Shown piece by piece: positions 37,071-46,095 of a DNA stretch of 64,000 nt (the stretch's first letter is position 1; every line of letters starts with the position of its first letter). The position numbers and the translations under genes are program-made. The stretch is taken from contig JADJFC010000010.1 of the NCBI GenBank assembly GCA_016708785.1, positions 1 to 64,000 of the forward strand. Reading direction: 5' to 3'. The DNA comes from Bacteroidota bacterium (GTDB lineage: Bacteria; Bacteroidota; Bacteroidia; AKYH767-A; 2013-40CM-41-45). The notes under the pieces were generated by a model. The model was not told the origin of the DNA, ran no database searches, and saw nothing but the letters and a program-made list of their open reading frames with translations.

Positions 37071-38450
37071 TTAACTCTTATTAAATTTTGCCTGAAAGAA
37101 GCGTAAGTATTTTGGTTCATAGGTCATTTCTAACCCCTTTATTTTTTTTCTGTTTTTGTAAACTGATATCACTGATTCTGCGATCACATCCATGTGCGCC
37201 TGTGTGTAAACACGGCGGGGAATCGTCAACCTGACCAGCTCCAGTTCCGGAAAATAATTCTCGCCGGTTTCTTTATTTCTGCCGGCAGAAACAATACCTC
37301 TTTCCATTGTTCTGACACCGCTATCGAGATAAATTTCGGCCGCTAATGCTTGTGCAGGAAATTGAATTTGTTTCAAGTGTGGAAGAAATTTTTTTGCATC
37401 GAGAAATATTCCATGTCCGCCTATTGGCAATACTATTGGAATACCTGCTTCCACTAATTTATTTCCCAAATATTCTACTTGTCCGACCCTGGCGCGGATG
37501 TGATTGTCATCCACAGACTCTGTAATTCCTATAGCCATAGCTTCCATGTCGCGCCCTGCAAGTCCACCGTAAGTATGAAGCCCTGCATAGATCACGACCA
37601 TGTTACTTGCTTCTTCATACAATGACTTGTCATTGAGTGCAAGAAATCCGCCGATGTTCACAAGAGCATCTTTCTTTGCACTCATTGTTGCACCATCGGT
37701 CAGTGAACAAATTTCTTTCACGATCGCTTTGATAGGAATATTTTTATATCCTTTCTCACGCACCTGAATGAAATATGCGTTTTCTGCAACACGAGTCATG
37801 TCGTGAATGATCTTGATCTTATATTTATTGGTAAGCTTACGAAGATCACGAAGATTCTGCATTGATATCGGTTGTCCGCCGGCCATGTTTACTGATGTTG
37901 CCATCGATACATATGGAATTTTATCGGCGCCATATTTCTTAATGATCTGCTCGAGTTTTTTCAGGTCGATGTTTCCTTTAAACGGGTGCAGACTTTGCGA
38001 GTCGTGTGCTTCGTCGATGATGATATCTTCGAATGTGCCGCCTGCAAGTTCCTGATGTAAGCGAGTTGTAGTGAAATACATGTTTCCGGGAATAACATCT
38101 CCCGGCTTGATCATGATCTTCGAAATAATATTCTCCGCCCCTCTTCCTTGATGAGTTGGAACTACATATTTGTAACCGTAATATTTTCTAATAACTTCTT
38201 CGAGATGATAAAAGTTTTCGCTTCCGGCATAGGCCTCATCACCGAGCATCATTCCTGCCCATTGTCTATCGCTCATTGCAGATGTGCCACTGTCTGTTAA
38301 AAGATCGATGTACACATCTTTTGATCGCAATAGGAATGTGTTGTAACCTGCTTCTACAAGCGCCTTTTCTCTTTCTTCTTTAGTTGTCATTTTCAACAAC
38401 TCAACCATTTTAATTTTATATGGTTCTGCCCACGACTTTTTATCTTTCAT
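37071..38450 (-). CDS. tpl: Tyrosine phenol-lyase
   Basis: 459 residues. PLP enzyme splitting L-tyrosine to phenol, pyruvate and ammonia. GDEAYAGSENFYHLE, PTHQGRGAEN and TMSAKKDALVNIGG (K259-K260, PLP lysine) are conserved. Marker residues fit TPL and not tryptophanase: T127 in MYFTTTR (TPL Thr124), M382 and R384 in RTMERGIVSAGR (TPL Met379/Arg381), and LRFF near the end (F451/F452, TPL Phe448/449). It overlaps the norC stop by 4 bp (ATGA), so translation is coupled to norC. Confidence 0.9.
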   Translation of the reverse strand: MKDKKSWAEPYKIKMVELLKMTTKEEREKALVEAGYNTFLLRSKDVYIDLLTDSGTSAMSDRQWAGMMLGDEAYAGSENFYHLEEVIRKYYGYKYVVPTHQGRGAENIISKIMIKPGDVIPGNMYFTTTRLHQELAGGTFEDIIIDEAHDSQSLHPFKGNIDLKKLEQIIKKYGADKIPYVSMATSVNMAGGQPISMQNLRDLRKLTNKYKIKIIHDMTRVAENAYFIQVREKGYKNIPIKAIVKEICSLTDGATMSAKKDALVNIGGFLALNDKSLYEEASNMVVIYAGLHTYGGLAGRDMEAMAIGITESVDDNHIRARVGQVEYLGNKLVEAGIPIVLPIGGHGIFLDAKKFLPHLKQIQFPAQALAAEIYLDSGVRTMERGIVSAGRNKETGENYFPELELVRLTIPRRVYTQAHMDVIAESVISVYKNRKKIKGLEMTYEPKYLRFFQAKFNKS

Positions 38451-38815
38451 TCTGTTATTGTATTTATCACTGTTGTTTCATCAATATATTTCAGGTATGT
38501 TATTATTTCCTCTATCTCATTTTCATTCAAATGAAAATCAGGCATCCGTTGCGTTCCTGTTTTTAATAAGGCTTTTGCAACTATTTCGCTATTCTCCTTT
38601 GCGGAAATAGCATTTGTAAGATCAGGACCAAGATATCCACCAAGTCCATAGATCTGATGACAAGCAGTACAGTTGTGTTTCTGATAAAGAAATTTCCCAC
38701 GAACCGCTTCGGCGCTCATTGTTTTACCATTTGCCTTTGTACCCTTTGTATAAACTAAAATCGAGTACACCAGAAATGATGAAAACAAAAAAAGGAACAC
38801 AAAACCCTTTTTCAT
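38447..38815 (-). CDS. norC: NorC, nitric oxide reductase cytochrome c subunit
   Basis: 122 residues. An N-terminal membrane anchor (FVFLFLFSSFLVYSILVY), then one heme c site C49-T-A-C52-H53-QIYGLGGYLGPDLTN, the typical NorC sequence. M91 in TQRMPDFHL is the likely axial ligand, then LNENEIEEIITYLKYID. It passes electrons to NorB. It is the first gene of the norC-tpl-tnaA-norB operon. A weak TATGA-N6-TAATA copy lies 109 bp upstream. Confidence 0.92.
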   Translation of the reverse strand: MKKGFVFLFLFSSFLVYSILVYTKGTKANGKTMSAEAVRGKFLYQKHNCTACHQIYGLGGYLGPDLTNAISAKENSEIVAKALLKTGTQRMPDFHLNENEIEEIITYLKYIDETTVINTITE

Positions 38816-38923
38816 TTCACATGTTTATGGAATTGTAAATTATTCACTAAATTGAACTTATCAGAATTTAAAAATCGATCTGAACAAAGCACTACAAATA
38901 AAATGAATGATTCCCGTTAACGA

Positions 38924-38939
38924 TATGACTTAGATAATA
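38924..38939. promoter_or_regulatory. Weak Crp/Fnr-type operator candidate before norC
   Basis: TATGA-CTTAGA-TAATA: one arm is perfect and the other has one mismatch. It lies 109 bp before norC, further than the other copies. The rest of 38816-39101 shows no gene. Confidence 0.3.
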
Positions 38940-39101
38940 TCAATTTTATGAGAGAAGTCATTGATGGAGTGCTGTGGTTTTAGATGAAGGCCGCTATTTT
39001 CGGCTAAAATATGTTTTGAGTCATAAAAGTTTGTTTGCGTTCCTCTAAAAGTTCTATAACTTAGCGGTAATTGGATTTAAATTAAATTTAAATTACCTGC
39101 T

Positions 39102-39854
39102 ATGATTTCGTCCTCCGCACTCAAACAATCACTAATTAATATTCTTCGAAATTTCACTGCCTATACTTTACTTTCAATGATTTTCCTTTGCTCAAATTTC
39201 ACCTCCAAAGCACAGGAGAAAAAAGATGGGGCAACTTATAAAGAAAGAAAAAACGTAATTATGAAGGAGCAAATTTCTATTCTAAAAAATGGCTCCCTTC
39301 TCGTTCGATTGAAAACTAAATCAAATACTATCAAAGCTCTCAAAGAAATTGGTGACACTGTTAAGGCCAATCTCGTAAATGAAAATCAAAACAACTTAAA
39401 CAAAAAAATAATTTCTGCATTTAAAAACAATTTTACATTTAGTCCTGTATATTTCTTTTTCAGCGACTATTCAGACACTATTCGAAATCACAAGTTCAAT
39501 AATGTAAGTTTTCTTAATGAAGACCTCGTTGCTGATCCAACTATCAAACCCGGCTCTTCTCGCTTTTTAACTGCAGAATTTGGAAACGTACTTCCTGACA
39601 CGGCAAGCTATTTTTCCGGTTCGTATCTGGCTCAGTCAGAAAATGGATTAAAAAGAGAAGAAAGCTATTACGGAAGTACCGATACAAAACTCATTGCAAT
39701 AATAATTATGAGCGATCAATTCATTCAGTTGTGCGATCCCTTTCCATATTATGTAAAAGTTGGCAAAGAAGACCCAACACAAAAAGGACTTGATAATGCG
39801 GTAAAAAAGCTTAATGCGAAACTAGTTCAATATTATAGCTCAAGTAATCAGTAA
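39102..39854 (+). CDS. Secreted protein of unknown function
   Basis: 250 residues. The N-terminus has a hydrophobic stretch (FTAYTLLSMIFLCSNFTS) ending KAQ, a signal peptide cleavage typical of Bacteroidota. The mature part is mixed alpha/beta, with SILKNGSLLVRLKTKSNTIK, NNFTFSPVYFFFSDYSDTI and GLDNAVKKLNAKLVQYY. I recognise no domain. It stands alone between the nor operon and the MBOAT gene. Confidence 0.55.
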   Translation: MISSSALKQSLINILRNFTAYTLLSMIFLCSNFTSKAQEKKDGATYKERKNVIMKEQISILKNGSLLVRLKTKSNTIKALKEIGDTVKANLVNENQNNLNKKIISAFKNNFTFSPVYFFFSDYSDTIRNHKFNNVSFLNEDLVADPTIKPGSSRFLTAEFGNVLPDTASYFSGSYLAQSENGLKREESYYGSTDTKLIAIIIMSDQFIQLCDPFPYYVKVGKEDPTQKGLDNAVKKLNAKLVQYYSSSNQ

Positions 39855-40021
39855 TCGGAAATTTTAACTAAACGAATTCAAGAATATTTTTAAAAGGTTG
39901 AACAAAGTTTGTTTTTTGGATCGCTGATTCTAGCCCTTTCTGTCTTTGAACATACCGTTAAATTGCTGTATATTCGTCGCTCCGAAAAAAAAGCAAAAAA
40001 ACAGCAGAAACCGCCGATTAT

Positions 40022-41436
40022 ATGTTATTTAATTCGTACGAATTTTTACTGTTTTTCCCGATTGTAACGCTGCTTTTTTATGTGTTACCACACAAATTCC
40101 GGTGGTTTCATTTACTTATTGCAAGTTGTATCTTTTACATGTATTTCATTCCGCAATACATTCTAATTCTTTTTGCAACTATTATTATCGATTATGTAGC
40201 CGGAATCTGGATAGAAAAGTCTGATGATCGAAAAAGAAGATCTATCTGGTCGTAAGCATTATATCAACCTGTCTCGTTCTCTTTATCTTCAAGTACTTCG
40301 ATTTCTTCAACCAGAATATGCTGGCTTTGAGTCATCGCTTTGGATTTTATTATCCTGAACATACGATCAAGTTCATTCTTCCTATCGGACTTTCATTTCA
40401 CACCTTTCAAAGTCTTAGCTATGTGATCGAAGTGTATAAAGGAAATCAAAAGGCGGAGAAACATTTCGGAATCTATTCGCTCTATGTGATGTTTTATCCG
40501 CAGTTGGTGACCGGACCTATCGAGCGCCCACAAAATTTACTGGTGCAGCTTCGTCAGGAGAAACATTTTGAATATGCGAATTTCGCAGCCGGACTACGAC
40601 TCATCTTATTCGGACTTTTTACCAAAATGGTCATTGCCGATAATATTGCCATCTATGCCGATCAGATCTACGGTGATCCGATGGCTTATAATTCTATTAG
40701 TGTTTTAAAAGGACTATTCTTCTATTCATTTCAGATCTACTGCGATTTCTTTGGCTATTCAACCATCGCTGTTGGTTGTGCAAAAGTTATGGGTTACAAT
40801 CTGATGGACAATTTCAAGAATCCATACCTGTCAAAGAGCATTGGTGAATTCTGGCAACGGTGGCATATTTCTCTTTCGACATGGTTCCGTGATTACGTTT
40901 ATTTTTCATTGGGTGGAAATCGAGTTAAAATTCATCGATGGATGATCAACATCATGATCATTTTTGTTCTAAGCGGGTTGTGGCATGGAGCGAATTGGAC
41001 ATTCGTCATCTGGGGATTTGCACATGGATTCTTTTATATCGTTGAAACCATGATCATACGAATGCTTAAATTGCGTCGATCAGCTAATGAAACAATTGCA
41101 AAAATTGTCGATGCATTTAATGTTGTAAAGACATTTATCATAGTAAGTTTCATCTGGATACTTTTTCGTGCATCTGATATGCATCAGGTGAAACTTATCC
41201 TGAAGGCAATTGTCAGAAACATCCACGTCAAAGATGATTTTCATGTAGAACCAAAAACGTGGCTCTTTCTACTTCTATTTATTATTCTTGACTCGTTCCT
41301 ATTCAATACCCGATTCGATAGCTGGGCCAATGCAAAACCTGTTGTCGTCCGTTGGTCATTGTACTCCCTTTTATTATTCCTGATCATCGTGTTTTCTAGC
41401 GTCAATAATTTTCCATTCATCTATTTTCAATTCTAG
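40022..41436 (+). CDS. MBOAT O-acyltransferase (AlgI-like), frame broken near 40240
   Basis: About 470 residues with ten or more membrane spans. MLFNSYEFLLFFPIVTLLFY is the AlgI/DltB start. Motifs are PIGLSFHTFQSLSYVIEVYK, FYPQLVTGPIERP, and the catalytic His in SGLWHGANWTFVIWGFAHG. The first piece stops after RRSIWS. One extra A in GAAAAAG gives KKIYLVVSIISTCLVLFIFK and joins the parts. It likely moves acetyl groups across the membrane for an exopolysaccharide. The next gene, 3 bp downstream, is its probable periplasmic partner. Confidence 0.88.
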
Positions 41437-41439
41437 GCC

Positions 41440-42942
41440 ATGGAAAAATATAAAACACTTATTTACAAATTTCTTCTCCTGGCAGGAATCATTTTCTGTT
41501 TCAATTTCATTTATACAAAATTCTTCTTCGAAAAGGATCTGCAAAAACATTCACCAATCATCAACAGCATACGTAAAGTAACGGATGAAAAGAATGAAAT
41601 AATTTATCTCGGCGAATCTTCAAATACAACTTTCCGCGAAGATGATGTAGACAAACGTTCGATCAGTGACATGATCTCTGATTATTATCCATCCCGGAAA
41701 TTCGGGAACATCAACAAAGAAGCCAGTCATGCCGGAATCTATTATACATTCCTTGAAGCAATTCCGGAAAACTCCAACGTCAAAACCGTCATAGTGACTC
41801 TTAACCTAAGATCATTCGATGCAAGCTGGATCTATTCTGATCTGGAAACAGCATTGCAAAAAAGTCTGGTTCTGATCAAAGATCACCCTCCTTTGTTCAA
41901 CAGACTAATGCTTTCATTCAAAGGCTACGATATTAAATCGGATGCGGAAAGAGAAGTGCAATTCAAAAAATCATGGACTGAAAGTAAACTTACGTTCGAA
42001 CATCCATTTCCATATGACAATGTCACCGACTGGGATTTTGCTATGGCGGAGAAAGGAATCTTGAATGAGGATGGATCAAAGAATAGTGAGGCTACTGTAT
42101 TAGCTTGCCATTACATTAAAACGTATGCTTTCCAGATCGATACTATTCAAAATCCACGGATAAAAGATTTCGATAACATTGTTGCGCTTGCAAAGAAACG
42201 TAATTGGAATCTGGTTTTTAATTTGATGGCTGAGAATATAGACAAAGCTGAATCTTTGGTTGGAAATGAATTGGTATCATTTATCAAACAAAACCGAGAT
42301 CTCCTTGTGAGTCGTTACTCAAAAAAGGGCGTTACAATTGTTGATAATCTTACATTGATCGGCAACGATGAATTTGTCGATCAGAACTGGACGACAGAAC
42401 ATTATTCGGAATTTGGAAGAAGGCTCATAGCAAAAAATGTTTCTGATTCATTGAAGAAATTTTATCCGAAGGACTACAAAGATTATGTTTCTGCGAATAA
42501 AAAAATCTCTTCATTCTATAATGACTGTGAAGGTGAAATTGTATGGGGTCAGATGCAAACCTTAACAGATGAAATTGCTTATTCGGGCAAAATGTCGTCA
42601 AAGACCGGGCAGAAACAAGACTACAGTATTTCGCTTGATTATTCTATCAGAAATTTACCGGATTCACTAAAAAGCATTTCTATCAGCTTTCAAAAATTCC
42701 AGCGTGAAATAAACAATGACGCCAAAATAGTAATACAGATTTCCGGTAGTCGATTCAAATATCAATGGAATGGATTTATTGTTAATGACATTGCAAAGTC
42801 GTTGAACAAATGGGAAGAAGTTAAACTAAACTTTCCTCTTCCGGATGATTTTTATAATGCGAGTGTTATTAAAATATATGTTTTTAATCCGACGAATTTG
42901 TTGATGTATGTTGATGATATGAAAGTTGATTTTGAAAAGTGA
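41440..42942 (+). CDS. AlgX/DltD-like SGNH acetyltransferase partner
   Basis: 500 residues. One N-terminal membrane span (FLLLAGIIFCFNFIYTKFFF), then a periplasmic SGNH-like domain: EIIYLGESSNTTFREDDVD (GES with nucleophile Ser), GNINKEASHAGIYYTFLEA (Gly/Asn blocks) and NWTTEHYSEFGRRL (DxxH-like, His). The C-terminal 130 residues are a beta-sandwich, perhaps carbohydrate-binding (ISISFQKFQREINNDAKIVI). The MBOAT gene lies 3 bp upstream. The pair is expected to O-acetylate a polysaccharide, as AlgI/AlgX do in alginate export, but no polymerase is nearby. Confidence 0.75.
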   Translation: MEKYKTLIYKFLLLAGIIFCFNFIYTKFFFEKDLQKHSPIINSIRKVTDEKNEIIYLGESSNTTFREDDVDKRSISDMISDYYPSRKFGNINKEASHAGIYYTFLEAIPENSNVKTVIVTLNLRSFDASWIYSDLETALQKSLVLIKDHPPLFNRLMLSFKGYDIKSDAEREVQFKKSWTESKLTFEHPFPYDNVTDWDFAMAEKGILNEDGSKNSEATVLACHYIKTYAFQIDTIQNPRIKDFDNIVALAKKRNWNLVFNLMAENIDKAESLVGNELVSFIKQNRDLLVSRYSKKGVTIVDNLTLIGNDEFVDQNWTTEHYSEFGRRLIAKNVSDSLKKFYPKDYKDYVSANKKISSFYNDCEGEIVWGQMQTLTDEIAYSGKMSSKTGQKQDYSISLDYSIRNLPDSLKSISISFQKFQREINNDAKIVIQISGSRFKYQWNGFIVNDIAKSLNKWEEVKLNFPLPDDFYNASVIKIYVFNPTNLLMYVDDMKVDFEK

Positions 42943-43007
42943 GTCATTTAAAATTGGTCGATAGATATTTTTTTGAATTAACTATTTTATAAGCCTTCTC
43001 AAAATAT

Positions 43008-43040
43008 TTCCCACAGAGTTGCACAGATTTTCACAGAAAA
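43008..43040. repeat. CACAG-variant repeat arm
   Basis: TTCCCACAGAGTTGCACAG then ATTTTCACAG: the same layout as the CGCAG elements but with CACAG in each unit. A reverse-oriented match lies at 59202-59245. It is just upstream of the tandem array. Confidence 0.6.
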
Positions 43041-43080
43041 ATTAGAGAGCTTTGGGGGACAATTGCGCTTAAATTTTTCC

Positions 43081-43741
43081 CGCAGATCTCGCAGATTTCG
43101 CAGAAAAACCGCAGAGGTTTGGAGAACTTAATACGGGGCTCGCACAGAAGCTAACTTTATTTATTGTGTTGTTTATATTTTAAAAACTGCCACAATTTTC
43201 TGCAGTTTTCTGCGAAATCTGCGAGATCTGCGGGAAATAAATTGCGCTTTATATTTCCCGCAGAGTTGCGCAGATTTCGCAGAAAAACCGCAGAGGTTTG
43301 GAGAACTTAATACGGGGCTCGCACAGAAGCTAACTTTATTTATTGTGTTGTTTATATTTTAAAAACTGACACAATTTTCTGCGGTTTTTCTGCGAAATCT
43401 GCGAGATCTGCGGGAAATAAATTGCGCTTAAATATTTCCCGCAGATCTCGCAGATTTCGCAGAAAAAGCGCAGAGGTTTGGAGAACTTAATACGGAGCTC
43501 GCACAGAAGCTAACTTTATTTATTGTGTTGCTTATATTTTAAAAACTGCCACAATTTTCTGCGGTTTTTCTGCGAAATCTGCGAGATCTGCGGGAAATAA
43601 ATTGCGCTTAAATATTTCCCGCAGATCTCGCAGATTTCGCAGAAAAAGCGCAGAGGTTTGGAGAACTTAATACGGAGCTCGCACAGAAGCTAACTTTATT
43701 TATTGTGTTGTTTATATTTTAAAAACTGCCACAATTTTCTG
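43081..43741. repeat. Tandem array of about 180-bp units (3.7 copies) with internal CTGCG palindromes
   Basis: Units start at 43081, 43259, 43440 and 43620 (178, 181, 180 bp). Each has a left CGCAG arm (CGCAGATCTCGCAGATTTCG, CAGAAAAA), a spacer of about 110 bp (TTGGAGAACTTAATACGG ... TTATTGTGTTGTTTATATTT) and an inverted right arm ending CTGCGGGAAATAAA. The last copy lacks the right arm and ends inside the next gene. On the minus strand each spacer encodes the final residues (K)LWQFLKYKQHNK and stop of the gene at 43696-44028, so the unit includes a copied gene end. The flanking 42943-43080 holds the CACAG variant and no gene. Confidence 0.9.
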
Positions 43742-44028
43742 TTCCCTAAATAATCAAAATTAGATTCTTGCTCGAATGCTTCCTTCTCAAAAATAATATT
43801 CCGATACGCTTTATCATGTGAATTATATTTGAATCTATTGACCAAATAATTTATCAAATACCAGACATAGAAAGGAATAACCAACAATTCAATTTGCTGA
43901 CGAATGTGAATTCGCTCATGATTGACCAAGGTCCTTTGGCGCTCACTACTCAACTTTGAATTAATTAGTATGAAAGGAAATAAAGCAATGCCACCAATTT
44001 TTAGTTTTCCTGACCTGAATATCAACAT
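43696..44028 (-). CDS. Small HExxH protein, putative minimal zinc metallopeptidase
   Basis: 110 residues. One hydrophobic stretch near the N-terminus (IGGIALFPFILI), then LVNHERIHIRQQIELLVIPF with a perfect HExxH motif (H37-E38-R-I-H41), a second hydrophobic stretch (FYVWYLINYLVN) and a possible third ligand among E81, E83, E86 and E88 (FEKEAFEQE). Related small proteins occur in Bacteroidota with no known role; the layout recalls M56/BlaR peptidases cut to the core. The last 12 codons and the stop lie in the final copy of the tandem array. It may have moved or duplicated its 3' end. Confidence 0.55.
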   Translation of the reverse strand: MLIFRSGKLKIGGIALFPFILINSKLSSERQRTLVNHERIHIRQQIELLVIPFYVWYLINYLVNRFKYNSHDKAYRNIIFEKEAFEQESNFDYLGNRKLWQFLKYKQHNK

Positions 44029-44244
44029 TTTTTTCTGCTTCCAACATTTAGAAATGTAATTTACGACAATTTATCCTTTTCACAATTTACCGAAATTTCA
44101 TACTTACATCATAATTTAAGTTCATTATTTATGACTTTTGACATTGAATTGAATAAGACAAATACCCTAAATTTATAATTGTCCTTATTCTATCGTTAGT
44201 CAATTTAATTCGTTCTAACTTTAAATTAGTTTAAACCAAAGAAA

Positions 44245-45141
44245 ATGAAAAACACAAAAATTAAAAAAATCCTGGTCCCTGTGGATTTTACAGCCGCTTC
44301 CGATAATGCTATCGCTGCTGCAGCTTCTTTAGCTGTACTCATGAAATCTGATATTTATCTGGTACACGTTTTTGAGTCCAGCAATTACAGTTATTCTGTC
44401 TTTGCAAAAACGGAAGCATTGCTCCCATCTTTTGTTGAAATTAAAAAAAGTATTGGTGCAAAAATGGAAGATCTAAAAGAACACATGATCAAAAAATACA
44501 ATCTCAAATGTTCTGTAGTTGTTTTATCGGGCCATATTCATAGTGAAATCTATAAATTTTCTACAAAGAAGAAAGTTGACCTGATCGTAATGGGAACTCA
44601 CGGCGCATCAGGTTATAAAGAATTTTTTATCGGAAGTAATGCTCAGAGACTTGTCACTGTTTCTGATGTTCCGGTTCTCACTATCCCATTGAAATCAAAA
44701 AATACAAGTTTCAAAAACATTCTTATACCAATTGACAACTCAATACATAGTCGTGCTAAAGTGAATATTGCTATGGTAATTGCAGATCAGTATGATGCGA
44801 ACATTCATCTTATCGGACTTCCGAATACAAAGGACAGTAAAGAGCTTGCCAAATTCAACACGAAAATGAAATCTGTCGAGAAGATCATTTACAAAGAAGG
44901 CCTGTCTTACTCTACAAAAAATGTTCAAGGTAAAAACATCGCTGAAGCAGCTTTAAACTATGCGGTTAAAAATAAGTGTGACCTGATCGTCATAAATACA
45001 GGTCATGAATCAAAAACAACAGGAATGTTCCTTGGTACATTCTCACAACAAATCGTAAATCATTCTGATGTTCCGGTGTTGAGTTTTAAACATGCGGAAG
45101 GCGAATACAATATTTCAACTCCTGGGTTTGCTGTAGTGTAA
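44245..45141 (+). CDS. Tandem universal stress protein (UspA)
   Basis: 298 residues with two Usp domains. The first has KKILVPVDFTAASDNAIAAA and LIVMGTHGASGYKEFFIGSN (ATP-binding GxxGxxx-like motif). The second has NILIPIDNSIHSRAKVNIAM and LIVINTGHESKTTGMFLGTF with a degenerate loop. In Bacteroidota such Usp genes are often oxygen- or redox-controlled; a poor match to the TATGA-N6-TCATA motif (44130-44145) lies 100 bp upstream. It ends in a strong shared terminator with the K+ channel. Confidence 0.9.
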   Translation: MKNTKIKKILVPVDFTAASDNAIAAAASLAVLMKSDIYLVHVFESSNYSYSVFAKTEALLPSFVEIKKSIGAKMEDLKEHMIKKYNLKCSVVVLSGHIHSEIYKFSTKKKVDLIVMGTHGASGYKEFFIGSNAQRLVTVSDVPVLTIPLKSKNTSFKNILIPIDNSIHSRAKVNIAMVIADQYDANIHLIGLPNTKDSKELAKFNTKMKSVEKIIYKEGLSYSTKNVQGKNIAEAALNYAVKNKCDLIVINTGHESKTTGMFLGTFSQQIVNHSDVPVLSFKHAEGEYNISTPGFAVV

Positions 45142-45160
45142 AAAACAATCGAATGTTTTA

Positions 45161-45192
45161 AATGGGATGAAGAATATAATCTTCATCCCATT
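45161..45192. terminator. Bidirectional hairpin between Usp and K+ channel genes
   Basis: AATGGGATGAAG (45161-45172) and CTTCATCCCATT (45181-45192) are perfect 12-bp arms with an 8-nt loop, followed by CTTTTTAC, between convergent genes. Confidence 0.8.
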
Positions 45193-45196
45193 CTTT

Positions 45197-46006
45197 TTAC
45201 AATACATTACCGCAAAATTTGCAATGAACCGCATCTGAGTCGTGCCCTTGCTTGAAACAATGTTTACATGTGCGACCCGACTCTGAACGATTTGCATTGA
45301 TAAACTTTGCTGTAACAATTCCTGTTGGTACGGCAATGATAGCATAACCAAGTATCATAATGACAGATGCAAATGCTTTCCCAAGTGGTGTAACAGGAGA
45401 AATGTCGCCATACCCAACTGTAGTAAGCGTAACAATTGCCCAGTATATGCTTGTTGGTATGCTGGTAAACTTTTCGTTGGCTCCGCCTTCGATCACATAC
45501 ATCATTGATCCAAGAATAACCGTTAACAACAAAACAAAAAACAAGAAAATGTAGATCTTTCTACGGCTTCCCCATAGTGATAGGAGCATGACATTGCTCT
45601 CTTCGAGGAAACTCACCATTTTGAAGATCCGGAAAATTCTTAATAAACGAAGGATTCTGATGACTGAGAGAAAGTGCATCTGAGGAAACAAAAGCTCCAG
45701 CAAAAAAGGAAGTACTGCAACTAGATCGATGACGCCGTAAAAACTAGTCATGTACTTTATCGGCTTCGGCACAGAAAGACAACGTAGCAGATATTCCAGT
45801 CCGAATACAATTGTAATGATGATATTTAAAACATAAAAAGTTTGGCCGTAAGCGACCATGTATCTGTCCACACTTTCCAGCATGACAAGCAAAACACTTA
45901 GAAGGATGAAGCCCATTAGAAAGATATCAAAGATCTTTCCGGCACGGGTTTCCGATTCAAAGATTATCTTATAGATCTTGTTTCTTAGTTGCTCTGGTAA
46001 TATCAT
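45197..46006 (-). CDS. Voltage-gated-like potassium channel with C-terminal zinc-ribbon
   Basis: 269 residues. Six membrane spans: S4-like RILRLLRIFRIFKMV with five Arg, a pore helix and the K+ selectivity filter TLTTVGYGDISP, then S6 (VIMILGYAIIAVPTGIVTA). After S6 is a short cytosolic tail CKHCFKQGHDSDAVHCKFC ending GNVL, a four-Cys zinc-ribbon-like knuckle that is not a standard RCK domain. It could sense metal or redox state. It lies convergent to the stress protein gene. Confidence 0.9.
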   Translation of the reverse strand: MILPEQLRNKIYKIIFESETRAGKIFDIFLMGFILLSVLLVMLESVDRYMVAYGQTFYVLNIIITIVFGLEYLLRCLSVPKPIKYMTSFYGVIDLVAVLPFLLELLFPQMHFLSVIRILRLLRIFRIFKMVSFLEESNVMLLSLWGSRRKIYIFLFFVLLLTVILGSMMYVIEGGANEKFTSIPTSIYWAIVTLTTVGYGDISPVTPLGKAFASVIMILGYAIIAVPTGIVTAKFINANRSESGRTCKHCFKQGHDSDAVHCKFCGNVL

Positions 46007-46095
46007 TTTCTTAGCCCCAAATTTATAGTGAAATATAGAACTTTTTATTTATAAATGTTGCTAAATTTGAACCGTTCGTAATCAAAACTATAAAC

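Noticed and set aside
43081..43741. Possible CRISPR array
   Set aside because: Units are about 180 bp and nearly identical through the spacer, with internal palindromes; no short repeats with unique spacers and no cas genes.
44130..44145. TATGA-CTTTTG-ACATT before the Usp gene as a regulon site
   Set aside because: The second arm has two or more mismatches and lies 100 bp from the start; too weak to list.
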